Of a stretch of 64,000 nucleotides of DNA, positions 25,806 through 34,209 are shown in pieces. Position numbers and translations under genes: made by a program. Each line of letters starts with the position of its first letter. Within the stretch, counting starts at the first letter, position 1. The stretch comes from Streptomyces spiroverticillatus (GTDB taxonomy: Bacteria; Actinomycetota; Actinomycetes; Streptomycetales; Streptomycetaceae), in the NCBI GenBank assembly GCA_014650415.1, contig BMUX01000007.1, positions 451,812 through 515,811 of the forward strand, in the 5' to 3' direction. The notes beneath the pieces are model-generated. The model had not been told where the DNA came from. It did not search any database and saw nothing but the letters and a program-made list of their open reading frames with translations.

Positions 25806-27182
25806 GTGAAGCGCACCGCCCTGTACGCGGCAGCCACCGCCATGCTGCTCACCGCGGCCCCCACCGCACTGCTCCTCGCCCAGGCCGCCCCCGCCGCGGC
25901 GAAACCCGCCTCCTGCACCGAGACCCCCACCGCGTCCGGCGGCGGCAAGACCTTCGTGTGCGGCGACCTGAAGAAGGGCGACAGCGTCCAGGGCACCGAC
26001 GCCGCCGACACGATCATCGTCACCGGAACCCTCGCCTCCGGGGCCCGGGTCGACGGCGGGGGAGGGGACGACACGATCGCCGTCACCGGGGACGTCCTGA
26101 GGGGCGCCACCGTCGACGGCGGCGCGGGCGCGGACTCGGTCACCGCAGCGGTCCTCGGCCACTACCGGTACGGCGAGGAGACGGAGAACGGCAAGAAGGT
26201 CCGGATCAAGTTCAGCGACTCCGGCGGCACGGTCACCGGCGGCGACGGCGACGACCGCATGTCCGCCGCCTACGTCGGCCCCGACGCGGTCTTCGAGGGC
26301 GGCGGGGGCGCCGACACCCTGACCGTCGAGAGCGCGGGACACGTCAGCCGCTCCGAGCACGTCGAGACGCTCGGCGGACTGGTCGACGGCGGCGCGGGCG
26401 AGGACCGCATCACGGTGGGCACCACCGGCACGGGGTCCGACCCCAAGAAGAGCGGTGTACGCGGCGGCACCGAGAACGACACCCTCACCCTCGGCTTCGT
26501 GGGCGCCCTCGTCACCGTCGACGGCGGTGCGGGCGACGACCACTTCAGCATCGACAAGATCCACTCCGGTGAGGTGGTGGGCGGCGAGGGCGACGACCGC
26601 ATCGCCGTCCGCCAGACCGTCTTCCTCGCCAAGGTCAGGGGCGGCGCCGGCAGCGACGCGATCACCGTCGGCAGCATGCAGCACGGCAGCCGCGCGCTCG
26701 GCGGCCCCGGCGCCGACACGCTCACCGCGTCCACCGTCAACGGCCCCGACCAGGAGGGGTACGGGTTCAACGCGGCAGGTCTGGACGGCGGCGCGGGCAA
26801 CGACCGCGTCACCGCGGGCACGGTCGGCACCGGCGGCATGATCGACGGCGGTGCCGACGACGACACCGTCACCGTCCAGCGCCTGTACGTCGAGGAGAAG
26901 TACCAGGACAACGCGGCCGTGTTCACGGCGGCGGGCGGCGACGAGGGCGACGACCGCGTCCAGGTCGGCTTCGTCGGCAAGAAGGCCCGCGTCTGGGGCG
27001 AGAACCCCAGCTCCAAGGCACCCGGCAAGGACACCATCAGCGTCGTCACCAACAACGGGACGGTCAACGGGCACCTGGGGGCCGACACCCTCGACGTCTT
27101 CACCAACAACGGCAAGGTCACGGGCGGCGGCGACCAGGGCAACACCTGCAAGGTCCTCCGCGGCACCGCCCCCGCCTGCTGA
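25806..27182 (+). CDS. Secreted RTX-like (hemolysin-type calcium-binding repeat) protein
   Basis: The GTG at 25806 has GAGGAG nine bases upstream. A signal peptide covers about residues 1-34 (KRTALYAAATAMLLTAAP, AAPAAA). The rest is a run of about 13 loose glycine-aspartate repeats of the form GG-x-G-x-D-x-(U), such as DGGGGDDTIAV, DGGAGADSV, GGEGDDRIAV and DGGAGNDRV. This matches parallel-beta-roll calcium-binding repeats, though spacings are irregular compared with classic nonapeptide RTX. Two Cys pairs flank the repeat region (near residues 38 and 58, and the C-terminal CKVLRGTAPAC), suggesting disulfide caps. No catalytic domain is visible; probably a structural or adhesive extracellular protein. 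Confidence 0.8.
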   Translation: MKRTALYAAATAMLLTAAPTALLLAQAAPAAAKPASCTETPTASGGGKTFVCGDLKKGDSVQGTDAADTIIVTGTLASGARVDGGGGDDTIAVTGDVLRGATVDGGAGADSVTAAVLGHYRYGEETENGKKVRIKFSDSGGTVTGGDGDDRMSAAYVGPDAVFEGGGGADTLTVESAGHVSRSEHVETLGGLVDGGAGEDRITVGTTGTGSDPKKSGVRGGTENDTLTLGFVGALVTVDGGAGDDHFSIDKIHSGEVVGGEGDDRIAVRQTVFLAKVRGGAGSDAITVGSMQHGSRALGGPGADTLTASTVNGPDQEGYGFNAAGLDGGAGNDRVTAGTVGTGGMIDGGADDDTVTVQRLYVEEKYQDNAAVFTAAGGDEGDDRVQVGFVGKKARVWGENPSSKAPGKDTISVVTNNGTVNGHLGADTLDVFTNNGKVTGGGDQGNTCKVLRGTAPAC

Positions 27183-27210
27183 CCCCACCCCACTGACGGG
27201 GACTGACGGG

Positions 27211-27235
27211 GCCGGGCCCCTCCACGGGGCCCGGC
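27211..27235 (+). terminator. Terminator hairpin after the RTX-like gene
   Basis: GCCGGGCCCC and GGGGCCCGGC form a perfect 10-bp stem with a 5-nt loop, 28 bases after the stop codon and 41 bases before the P450 start region. Confidence 0.75.
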
Positions 27236-27261
27236 ACCCCTTCCCCCGCCCCACCTCCCTC

Positions 27262-28527
27262 GTGCACCATGACCCCGTGGACTTAGCCGATCACCGTCGC
27301 CTCGACGCCCTCTACCGCGACCCCTACCCCCTCTACGCCCGCGCCCGCGCCGCCGACGGCCTCACCTTCGTGCCCGAGCTGGACGCCTGGCTGGTCGCCC
27401 GCGACGCCGATGTCCGCGAGGTCCTGCGCCGGCCCGAGGACTTCTCCTCGGCCAACGCCCTGCGGCCCGACGTCCGGCCCTGCCCCGCCGCCCTCGCCGA
27501 GTTCGCCAAGGGCCTCGGAGGGTTCCGTACCGTACTGAGCACCGACGGCGAAGCCCACCGCACCTACCGCGCGCCCCTCAACCACGGCCTCTCCGTGGCC
27601 CGGCTCAACGCCGTTCTGTCGTACGCCACCGCCCGCGCCGAGGTCCTCGTCGACGCCTTCGCGCCCCGTGGGCAGGTCGAGCTGATGGGGGAGTACGCCG
27701 AGAAGCTCCCCGGCGACGTCATCGGCCGGGTCCTCGGGCTGACCGAGGAGGACGCCCGCACCGCCGTCCACGGCAGCCGCCGCGCCGAGGAGCTGCTCTT
27801 CCGGCCCCTCGCAGAGGACGAGCAGGTCGCCGCCGCCCGCGACGTCGTCACCCTCCAGATCCTGCTGGACAACTACATCCGCGAACGCCGCGCGCATCCG
27901 CAGGACGATCTGATCTCCACGATGACCGCCGCCCTCGTGCCCGGCACCGGCGACCTCACTCGCGACCAGCGCGCCGAGATGGTCTCGCAGTTCCAGAACC
28001 TGCTCATCGCGGGGCACCTCACCACCACCGCCCTCATCGGCAGCACCGTGCACCACCTGCTGCGCGACCGCGCCCAGTGGGAGCTGCTGTGCGCCGAGCC
28101 GCAGCGCATCCCGGCCGCCGTCGAGGAGGCCGCCCGCTTCGACACCCCGATCCAGGGCTTCCGGCGGCTCACCACCCGTACCGTCACGCTCGCCGGGACC
28201 GAACTCCCCGCCGGGACGGCCGTCTTCGTCGCGTACGGATCCGCCAACCGCGACCCCGCCCGCCACCCGGACCCGGATGCCTTCGACGTCACCCGTACCG
28301 CCCCCGCCAAGCACCTCGGCTTCGGACACGGCGTCCACGGCTGCCCCGGCTCGCACCTGGGCAAGGCCCAACTGCGCCTCACCCTGGAGCTGTTCACCCG
28401 CAGGCTCCCCGAAATGCGCCTGGGGCGAGCGGCGGACCAGCAGGTCGTCGTACGACCCACTCTGATCCACCGCTCGCCCCAGGCACTGCACCTCACCTTC
28501 CCGGCCGAGAAGCCGGAAGAGGCTTAG
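27262..28527 (+). CDS. Cytochrome P450 with TTA codon and no I-helix acid
   Basis: A soluble bacterial P450 of about 420 aa. The heme-Cys loop is FGHGVHGCPGSHLGKAQ, and the ExxR of the K-helix is in VEEAARF. The I-helix reads LIAGHLTTTALIG, where almost all P450s have AGxE/DTT, so the acid of the oxygen-activating acid-alcohol pair is Leu. Two GTG starts are possible (27262, 27277), neither with a good ribosome site. Either way a TTA leucine codon (27283-27285) falls within the first eight codons, so translation should depend on the bldA tRNA. No ferredoxin gene is adjacent. Its TAG stop overlaps the stop of convergent hrdB. Confidence 0.88.
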   Translation: MHHDPVDLADHRRLDALYRDPYPLYARARAADGLTFVPELDAWLVARDADVREVLRRPEDFSSANALRPDVRPCPAALAEFAKGLGGFRTVLSTDGEAHRTYRAPLNHGLSVARLNAVLSYATARAEVLVDAFAPRGQVELMGEYAEKLPGDVIGRVLGLTEEDARTAVHGSRRAEELLFRPLAEDEQVAAARDVVTLQILLDNYIRERRAHPQDDLISTMTAALVPGTGDLTRDQRAEMVSQFQNLLIAGHLTTTALIGSTVHHLLRDRAQWELLCAEPQRIPAAVEEAARFDTPIQGFRRLTTRTVTLAGTELPAGTAVFVAYGSANRDPARHPDPDAFDVTRTAPAKHLGFGHGVHGCPGSHLGKAQLRLTLELFTRRLPEMRLGRAADQQVVVRPTLIHRSPQALHLTFPAEKPEEA

Positions 28528-30065
28528 TCCAGGTAGTCGCGCAGGACCTGCGAACGCGACGGGTGACGCAGCTTCGACATCGTCTTGGACTCGATCTGAC
28601 GGATGCGCTCACGCGTCACGCCGTAGACCTTGCCGATCTCGTCCAGCGTCTTCGGCTGGCCGTCCGCCAGACCGAAGCGCATCGAGACGACGCCCGCCTC
28701 ACGCTCGGAGAGCGTGTCCAGGACGGAGTGCAGCTGCTCCTGGAGGAAGGTGAAGGAGACGGCGTCGGCCGGAACCACGGCCTCCGAGTCCTCGATGAGG
28801 TCACCGAACTCGCTGTCGCCCTCCTCACCCAGCGGGGTGTGCAGGGAGATGGGCTCGCGGCCGTACTTCTGGACCTCGATGACCTTCTCGGGGGTCATGT
28901 CGAGTTCCTTGGCCAGCTCCTCCGGGGTGGGCTCGCGGCCCAGGTCCTGGAGCATCTGGCGCTGGACGCGGGCCAGCTTGTTGATGACCTCGACCATGTG
29001 CACCGGGATACGGATGGTGCGGGCCTGGTCGGCCATGGCGCGGGTGATCGCCTGCCGGATCCACCACGTCGCGTACGTCGAGAACTTGAAGCCCTTGGTG
29101 TAGTCGAACTTCTCGACCGCACGGATCAGACCGACGTTGCCCTCCTGGATGAGGTCCAGGAACAGCATGCCGCGGCCGGTGTAACGCTTCGCCAGCGAGA
29201 CCACGAGGCGGAGGTTGGCCTCCAGCAGGTGGTTCTTGGCGCGGCGGCCGTCCTCGACCAGGATCTCCAGCTCGCGGCGGAAGGTCGGCTCCAGCTCCTC
29301 CGTCGCCTCGCCGTCCTCGCCGTCGAGCTTGTGCTCGGAGAAGAGACCGGCCTCGATGCGCTTGGCCAGCTCCACCTCCTGCTCGGCGTTGAGCAGCGGC
29401 ACCTTGCCGATGAGCTTCAGGTAGTCCTTGACCGGGTCGGCGGTGGCACCCGCCACCGCGACCTGCTGCGGCGGCGCGTCGTCCTCGTCCTCGTCGGACA
29501 GGACGTAGCCGGCGGTACCGGGCTTGGGGGTCTCCTCTTCCTCCTCGCCGTCACCCGCCCACTCGTCGGTCTGCTTCTTCGCGGCGGTCTTCTTCGCCGC
29601 CGTCTTCTTGGTGGCGCGCTTCTTCGGGGCGGCCTTCTCCGCCACGGCCGACGTCTCGTCGAGGTCGTCCTCGACGGCCGGGGCCTCGGGGGCGGCAGCG
29701 GCGGCGGCCTTGGCGGCCGTCGTCGTCTTCTTGACCGGGGCGGCCTTCTTGGCGACGGCGCGCTTCACGGCGGGCTTGGCCTCACCGGAGGCGGCGGCCT
29801 TGCGAGGGGCGCGCTTGGCGGCCTTCGCGGGCTTGGCGGCGGCGGCCGCCGTCACCATCAGCGTCACACCCTCTTCGTCGAGGACCTGGTTCAGGCTGCG
29901 CAGGACCCGCTTCCACTGGTCGACAGGGATGCTGTCCGCTTCGAAGGCATGGCGGACGTCGTCGCCATTGATGTGGCCCTGGTCCCGGCCGCGCTCGATG
30001 AGCGAGACCAAGGACGGCGATTCGGCGATCTCCTGAGGGAACGGGCGGGACGGACTGAGCGACAC
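28524..30065 (-). CDS. hrdB: Principal RNA polymerase sigma factor HrdB
   Basis: A 513-aa group 1 sigma-70 factor. The GTG at 30065 has AGAGG six bases upstream. Region 1.1-like N-terminus is followed by a long Lys/Ala-rich, then acidic linker (about 75-205) typical of actinobacterial HrdB/SigA. Region 1.2 follows at DPVKDYLKLIGKVPLL, then region 2 with LRLVVSLAKRYTGRGMLFLDLIQEGN and the -10 recognition helix FSTYATWWIRQAITRA, region 3, and region 4 with TLDEIGKVYGVTRERIRQIESK, ending HPSRSQVLRDYLD. It directs housekeeping transcription. The N-terminal linker carries several KKTAAKK-type repeats. Confidence 0.98.
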   Translation of the reverse strand: MSLSPSRPFPQEIAESPSLVSLIERGRDQGHINGDDVRHAFEADSIPVDQWKRVLRSLNQVLDEEGVTLMVTAAAAAKPAKAAKRAPRKAAASGEAKPAVKRAVAKKAAPVKKTTTAAKAAAAAAPEAPAVEDDLDETSAVAEKAAPKKRATKKTAAKKTAAKKQTDEWAGDGEEEEETPKPGTAGYVLSDEDEDDAPPQQVAVAGATADPVKDYLKLIGKVPLLNAEQEVELAKRIEAGLFSEHKLDGEDGEATEELEPTFRRELEILVEDGRRAKNHLLEANLRLVVSLAKRYTGRGMLFLDLIQEGNVGLIRAVEKFDYTKGFKFSTYATWWIRQAITRAMADQARTIRIPVHMVEVINKLARVQRQMLQDLGREPTPEELAKELDMTPEKVIEVQKYGREPISLHTPLGEEGDSEFGDLIEDSEAVVPADAVSFTFLQEQLHSVLDTLSEREAGVVSMRFGLADGQPKTLDEIGKVYGVTRERIRQIESKTMSKLRHPSRSQVLRDYLD

Positions 30066-30575
30066 GAAGAGCCTCTCGTAGCGAGAAATACAAGTAGTGA
30101 TGGCGGGAGCGAGGCCGTAGCCAGGCCTCGTGCCGCAGGGCGGAAGGCTTGGCTGCGCGACGGCACCTGTCAGGTCATCGCGCACCCGCATTGTTTCGTT
30201 ACGCCTTTTCTGAAGTGACCTGAGCCACTCTTCCCGGCCCGGCCGGACCCGACGTGCAGAGGTCCCCCGGCAAGGTGACGAGGTGGAGCGCGGGCCGCCG
30301 GGCTGGCCGAGTGGAATCCCCAAGGGTACCCCTGGGGGACATCTCTCCCCCAGGAGCGGGGTTTTCGCCCGGATTTCCCCCACCTGGAGGACCCTTTTCC
30401 GTACGTCCGGCCGATCGGAACCCCGCACGGACCGAACACCTACCGCACACGGACCGGTCACAGCCCGTCCACCGTCCGCAGGCGAAGAGGAGATCCCCGG
30501 CGGATACGGAAACGTGATCACGCGATCTTGATCACGGTCTATCCGGGCGGCCCCGGCCCACATATCCTCCGACCT
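30066..30575. promoter_or_regulatory. Divergent promoter region of hrdB and lutABC
   Basis: About 510 bases with no supported gene. It contains a perfect 9-bp hairpin (CCTGGGGGA, 6-nt loop, TCCCCCAGG, 30331-30354) roughly mid-way. The 60 bases before lutA are AT-richer, with two TGATCA palindromes. I cannot place the hrdB promoter with certainty. Confidence 0.5.
30514..30535. promoter_or_regulatory. Paired TGATCA palindromes upstream of lutA
   Basis: GTGATCAC (30514-30521) is a perfect palindrome; a second TGATCA with right flank C lies at 30529-30534, a spacing of 14 bp. The pair sits 40-60 bases before the lutA start, where an operator for a lactate-responsive repressor would be expected. 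Binder unknown. Confidence 0.4.
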
Positions 30576-31331
30576 ATGCGCGTTGCACTCTTCGTCACCT
30601 GCGTCAATGACGCGGTGTTCCCCGCCACCGGAATCGCCGTCGTGAAGCTGCTGGAACGGCTCGGGGTCCAGGTCGACTTCCCCGCCGCACAGACCTGCTG
30701 CGGCCAGCCGCAGTACAACACCGGCTACCGCCGCGACACCGAACCACTGGTCGGCAGGACCGCCGCGGCCTTCGAGGGGTACGACTACGTGGTCACCCCC
30801 TCCGGCTCCTGCGCGGCGATGATCCGCGACAACTATCCGCGCATCGGACGCCTCCAGGCCAAGGAGGGGCGGGGCGACGACCTTGCCGGGGCCGCCGCCT
30901 CGCTCGTACCGAGGACGTACGAACTGACCGAGTTCCTTCTCGACGTCCTCGGCGTCACCGACGTCGGCGCGTACTTCCCGCACACGGTCACCTACCACCC
31001 GTCCTGCCACGGGCTGCGCATGCTCGGCCTCGGCGACCGGCCCCGCAAGCTGCTCGAAGCGGTCAAGGGGCTGGAGCTGAAAGAGCTCCCCGGCGCCGAG
31101 GAGTGCTGCGGCTTCGGCGGCACCTTCGCCGTGAAGAACTCCGATGTTTCCGCCGCGATGGGCCAGGACAAGCTCCGCAACGCACGCTCCACGGGAGCAG
31201 AGGTCCTGTGCGGCGCGGACAACTCCTGCCTGATGCACCTGGGCGGCATGCTCCGCCGCCAGAATTCCCCGCAGCGCGCCCTGCACCTCGCCGAAATCCT
31301 GGCCAGCACCGAAGAGGAGCCCCTGCTGTGA
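30576..31331 (+). CDS. lutA: L-lactate utilisation iron-sulfur protein LutA (LldE)
   Basis: A 251-aa protein with two CCG domains: CVNDAVFP with AQTCCGQPQYNTGY in the first, and TYHPSCHGLRMLGL with EECCGFGGTFAVK in the second. These cysteines ligate an Fe-S centre. It is the first gene of lutABC, whose products oxidise L-lactate to pyruvate at the cytoplasmic side of the membrane electron chain. Its stop overlaps the GTG of lutB by four bases. Confidence 0.94.
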   Translation: MRVALFVTCVNDAVFPATGIAVVKLLERLGVQVDFPAAQTCCGQPQYNTGYRRDTEPLVGRTAAAFEGYDYVVTPSGSCAAMIRDNYPRIGRLQAKEGRGDDLAGAAASLVPRTYELTEFLLDVLGVTDVGAYFPHTVTYHPSCHGLRMLGLGDRPRKLLEAVKGLELKELPGAEECCGFGGTFAVKNSDVSAAMGQDKLRNARSTGAEVLCGADNSCLMHLGGMLRRQNSPQRALHLAEILASTEEEPLL

Positions 31332-32788
31332 GCGCCCCGACCGCACGAACCAGCTACAAGAACGGCGCGAACAGTACGTATCTGGGCATGCCGTCCTTCC
31401 CCCGTGCGGCCCACGCCGCCGTCCGGGACACCACCCTGCGCGCCAACCTGAAGCACGCGACCCACACCATCCGCGACAAACGCGCCAAAGCGGTCGCGGA
31501 GCTGGGCGACTGGGCCGACCTCCGCGAGGCCGGAAAGCAGATCAAGGACCACACCCTGCGCCACCTGGACCGCTACCTCCTCCAACTGGAGGAGGCCGTC
31601 ACGGCGGCCGGCGGCACCGTCCACTGGGCGGCGGACGCCGACGAGGCCAACCGCATCGTCACCGACCTGGTGAAGGCGACGGGCGAGCGGGAGGTCGTCA
31701 AGGTCAAATCCATGGCCACCCAGGAGATCGGCCTCAACGAGGCCCTGGAGGCCGAAGGCATCGCCGCCTACGAGACCGACCTCGCCGAACTCATCGTCCA
31801 GCTCGGCGAGGACCGCCCCTCGCACATCCTGGTTCCGGCCATCCACCGCAACCGGGGCGAGATCCGCGAGATCTTCACCCTCACGATGAGCGCATGGGGC
31901 CGCCCGGCCCCCGACGACCTCACCGACCGCCCCGCCGACCTCGCCGAGGCCGCCCGCCTGCACCTGCGGGAAAAATTCCTCCGGGCGAAGGTCGGCATCT
32001 CGGGCGCCAACTTCATGGTCGCCGAGACCGGCACCCTGGTCGTCGTCGAGTCCGAGGGCAACGGCCGCATGTGCCTCACCCTCCCCGAGACCCTGATCTC
32101 CGTCGTCGGCATCGAGAAGGTCGTCCCCACCTGGCGCGACCTGGAGGTCTTCCTCCAGACGCTGCCCCGCTCGTCCACGGCCGAGCGCATGAACCCGTAC
32201 ACCAGCACCTGGACGGGAACCACCGACGGCGACGGCCCGCGCGCCTTCCACCTGGTGCTCCTCGACAACGGCCGCACCGACGTCCTCGCCGACGAGGTGG
32301 GCCGCCAGACCCTGCGCTGCATCCGCTGCTCCGCCTGCCTCAACGTCTGCCCGGTGTACGAACGGGCCGGCGGCCACGCCTACGGCTCCGTCTACCCGGG
32401 CCCCATCGGCGCCATCCTCACCCCGCAACTCCGGGGCACGGCATCGGAATTGGACGCCTCCCTGCCCTTCGCCTCCTCCCTCTGCGGCGCCTGCTACGAG
32501 GTGTGCCCGGTGGCCATCGACATCCCCGAGGTCCTGGTCCACCTCCGGGAGAAGGTCGCCGACCAGGGCGGCAAGGGCCACCGCCTGGAGAAGGCCGCGA
32601 TGAAGGCCTCCGGCTGGGTCCTCAACCACCCCGCCGCCCTGGCCACCGCCGAACGCGCCGCCTCCCTGACCCGCAAGGCCCACCCCCGGCGCCTCCCCGG
32701 AGCCGCCGCCTGGACCAACACCCGCGACCTGCCCGAACTGCCCGCCGCACCCTTCCGGGACTGGTGGAAGAGGAACCGCACATCATGA
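31328..32788 (+). CDS. lutB: L-lactate utilisation iron-sulfur protein LutB (LldF)
   Basis: A 486-aa protein with the LUD domain (residues about 70-300, including SMATQEIGLNEALEAEGI and GISGANFMVAETGTLVVVESEGNGR) and two ferredoxin-type 4Fe-4S motifs, CIRCSACLNVCPVY and CGACYEVCPVAIDIP. The C-terminal DUF3390-like segment ends WWKRNRTS. It transfers electrons within the LutABC lactate oxidase. GTG start overlaps lutA, and the stop overlaps the ATG of lutC, so all three are translationally coupled. Confidence 0.95.
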   Translation: MSAPTARTSYKNGANSTYLGMPSFPRAAHAAVRDTTLRANLKHATHTIRDKRAKAVAELGDWADLREAGKQIKDHTLRHLDRYLLQLEEAVTAAGGTVHWAADADEANRIVTDLVKATGEREVVKVKSMATQEIGLNEALEAEGIAAYETDLAELIVQLGEDRPSHILVPAIHRNRGEIREIFTLTMSAWGRPAPDDLTDRPADLAEAARLHLREKFLRAKVGISGANFMVAETGTLVVVESEGNGRMCLTLPETLISVVGIEKVVPTWRDLEVFLQTLPRSSTAERMNPYTSTWTGTTDGDGPRAFHLVLLDNGRTDVLADEVGRQTLRCIRCSACLNVCPVYERAGGHAYGSVYPGPIGAILTPQLRGTASELDASLPFASSLCGACYEVCPVAIDIPEVLVHLREKVADQGGKGHRLEKAAMKASGWVLNHPAALATAERAASLTRKAHPRRLPGAAAWTNTRDLPELPAAPFRDWWKRNRTS

Positions 32789-33420
32789 GCACCGGCCGCG
32801 ACCGCGTCCTCGCCCGCATCCGCAGGGCCCTCGCCGACGCCCCCGAAGCCCCCGAGCCCACCCGCTCGTACGCCACCACCCACACCTCCGACGACCCGGC
32901 GGCCGTCCTCGACCTGCTCCACGAGAACCTCGCCGACTACCGGGCGGTCGTCCACCGCACCACCGAGGACGACATCGCACTCCTGCTGATGCGGCTGCTC
33001 GCCGAACGCGGCTCGCAGTCCGTCCTCGTCCCCCCGCAGCTGCCCCCGCACTGGCTCTCCGCAGCCGACCCGACCCGCATCCACGACCGTGCGGTGCTCA
33101 CCCCCGCCGACCTCGACCAGGTCGCGAGCGTGGTCACGGGCTGTGCCCTGGCCATCGCGGAAACCGGCACGATCGTCCTCGACGGCGGCCCCGACCAGGG
33201 CCGACGTCGCCTCACCCTGGTCCCCGACCACCACATCTGCGTGGTCCGGGCCCCCTCCCAGGTCGTCGCCTCCCTCCCGCAGGCCATGCCCCGGCTCGAC
33301 CCGACCCGCCCGCTGACCTGGATCTCCGGCCCCTCGGCGACCAGCGACATCGAGCTGGACCGGGTGGAGGGGGTGCACGGACCCAGGACCCTGGAGGTCG
33401 TCCTCCTCACCGAGTCCTGA
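32785..33420 (+). CDS. lutC: L-lactate utilisation protein LutC (LldG)
   Basis: A 211-aa LUD-domain protein: it starts STGRDRVLARIRRALAD, and has CALAIAETGTIVLDGGPDQGRR and the ending ISGPSATSDIELDRVEGVHGPRT, all standard for LutC. It is the third subunit of the lactate-oxidation system. ATG at 32785 overlaps the lutB stop. Confidence 0.94.
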   Translation: MSTGRDRVLARIRRALADAPEAPEPTRSYATTHTSDDPAAVLDLLHENLADYRAVVHRTTEDDIALLLMRLLAERGSQSVLVPPQLPPHWLSAADPTRIHDRAVLTPADLDQVASVVTGCALAIAETGTIVLDGGPDQGRRRLTLVPDHHICVVRAPSQVVASLPQAMPRLDPTRPLTWISGPSATSDIELDRVEGVHGPRTLEVVLLTES

Positions 33421-33435
33421 CCCCCGTCGGAGGCG

Positions 33436-33930
33436 TCAGACGGCCCGCCGCAGCCGAGGTGCCTCCGCCCGGGCGTCCACCACCGGCGCCCCGGACGCCC
33501 CGACCCGCTCCGCGAGCCCCCGGGCCCACGCCTGTACGTATCCCAGATCCATCCCGTGGTCCGCGCCCCCGTACGAGGCCAGCCCCTCGGCCCCGCGCAG
33601 CAGCAGCCGTGCCCCGCCCGTCGCGTTCCCGCGCGCCGCGTGCGTCAGCCCCACCGCCACCTGCGCCAGCGCCCGCCACAGCGGAGCCTCCTCCTCCGGG
33701 CCGGACTTCCACGCGTCCTCGAACACCTCGTGCGCGTGGAACGGCATCCCCGCGTCCAGCAGCCGCTGCGCCTCCCGCACCGACTCCCCGGGGGAGCGCA
33801 CCACCCCCTCCGGCTGCCGCTCCACCCCCGGCGTCCCGTACGGCAACGGCCGGCCCAGCCCGTCGCGCGGCCGCGCGTTCCGCGCCCGCCCCTCGTCGTC
33901 CCGGTCGCGCCGCTTGTCCTTGTCAGCCAT
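33436..33930 (-). CDS. DUF309 protein
   Basis: A 164-aa protein with the DUF309 motif FHAHEVFEDAWKSGPEEEAPLWRALAQ (His and Glu in the HxxxExxW pattern). The N-terminal 40 residues are highly charged (KDKRRDRDDEGRARN). GGGAGG lies 5 bases before the ATG. Function of the family is unknown. It begins 24 bases downstream of the tRNA-Pro terminator and converges on lutC. Confidence 0.85.
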   Translation of the reverse strand: MADKDKRRDRDDEGRARNARPRDGLGRPLPYGTPGVERQPEGVVRSPGESVREAQRLLDAGMPFHAHEVFEDAWKSGPEEEAPLWRALAQVAVGLTHAARGNATGGARLLLRGAEGLASYGGADHGMDLGYVQAWARGLAERVGASGAPVVDARAEAPRLRRAV

Positions 33931-33953
33931 TGTTCCTCCCGGAAAAACGGAAA

Positions 33954-33983
33954 AGCCCGTATCAGAATGCTCTGATACGGGCT
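33954..33983 (-). terminator. Intrinsic terminator of tRNA-Pro
   Basis: A perfect 13-bp stem (33954-33966 with 33971-33983) with a 4-nt loop is followed on the minus strand by a TTTT tract and a second T-run, the classical Rho-independent form. It ends 20 bases before the tRNA 3' end. Confidence 0.92.
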
Positions 33984-34002
33984 CCGACCTGCGATAAATC
34001 GC

Positions 34003-34079
<77 letters not shown>

Positions 34080-34209
34080 GTGCGCGCCTGACCTGGGCTT
34101 TCCCCCTGGCTGAGCGCGCATGAGAACAATACCCCACCTTCACCCGAGGTCCGAACCGCCTGTGCTCCGCGCCTTCGCGGACGCGGAGCGCAGGGCGCCG
34201 AGGGCGGGG

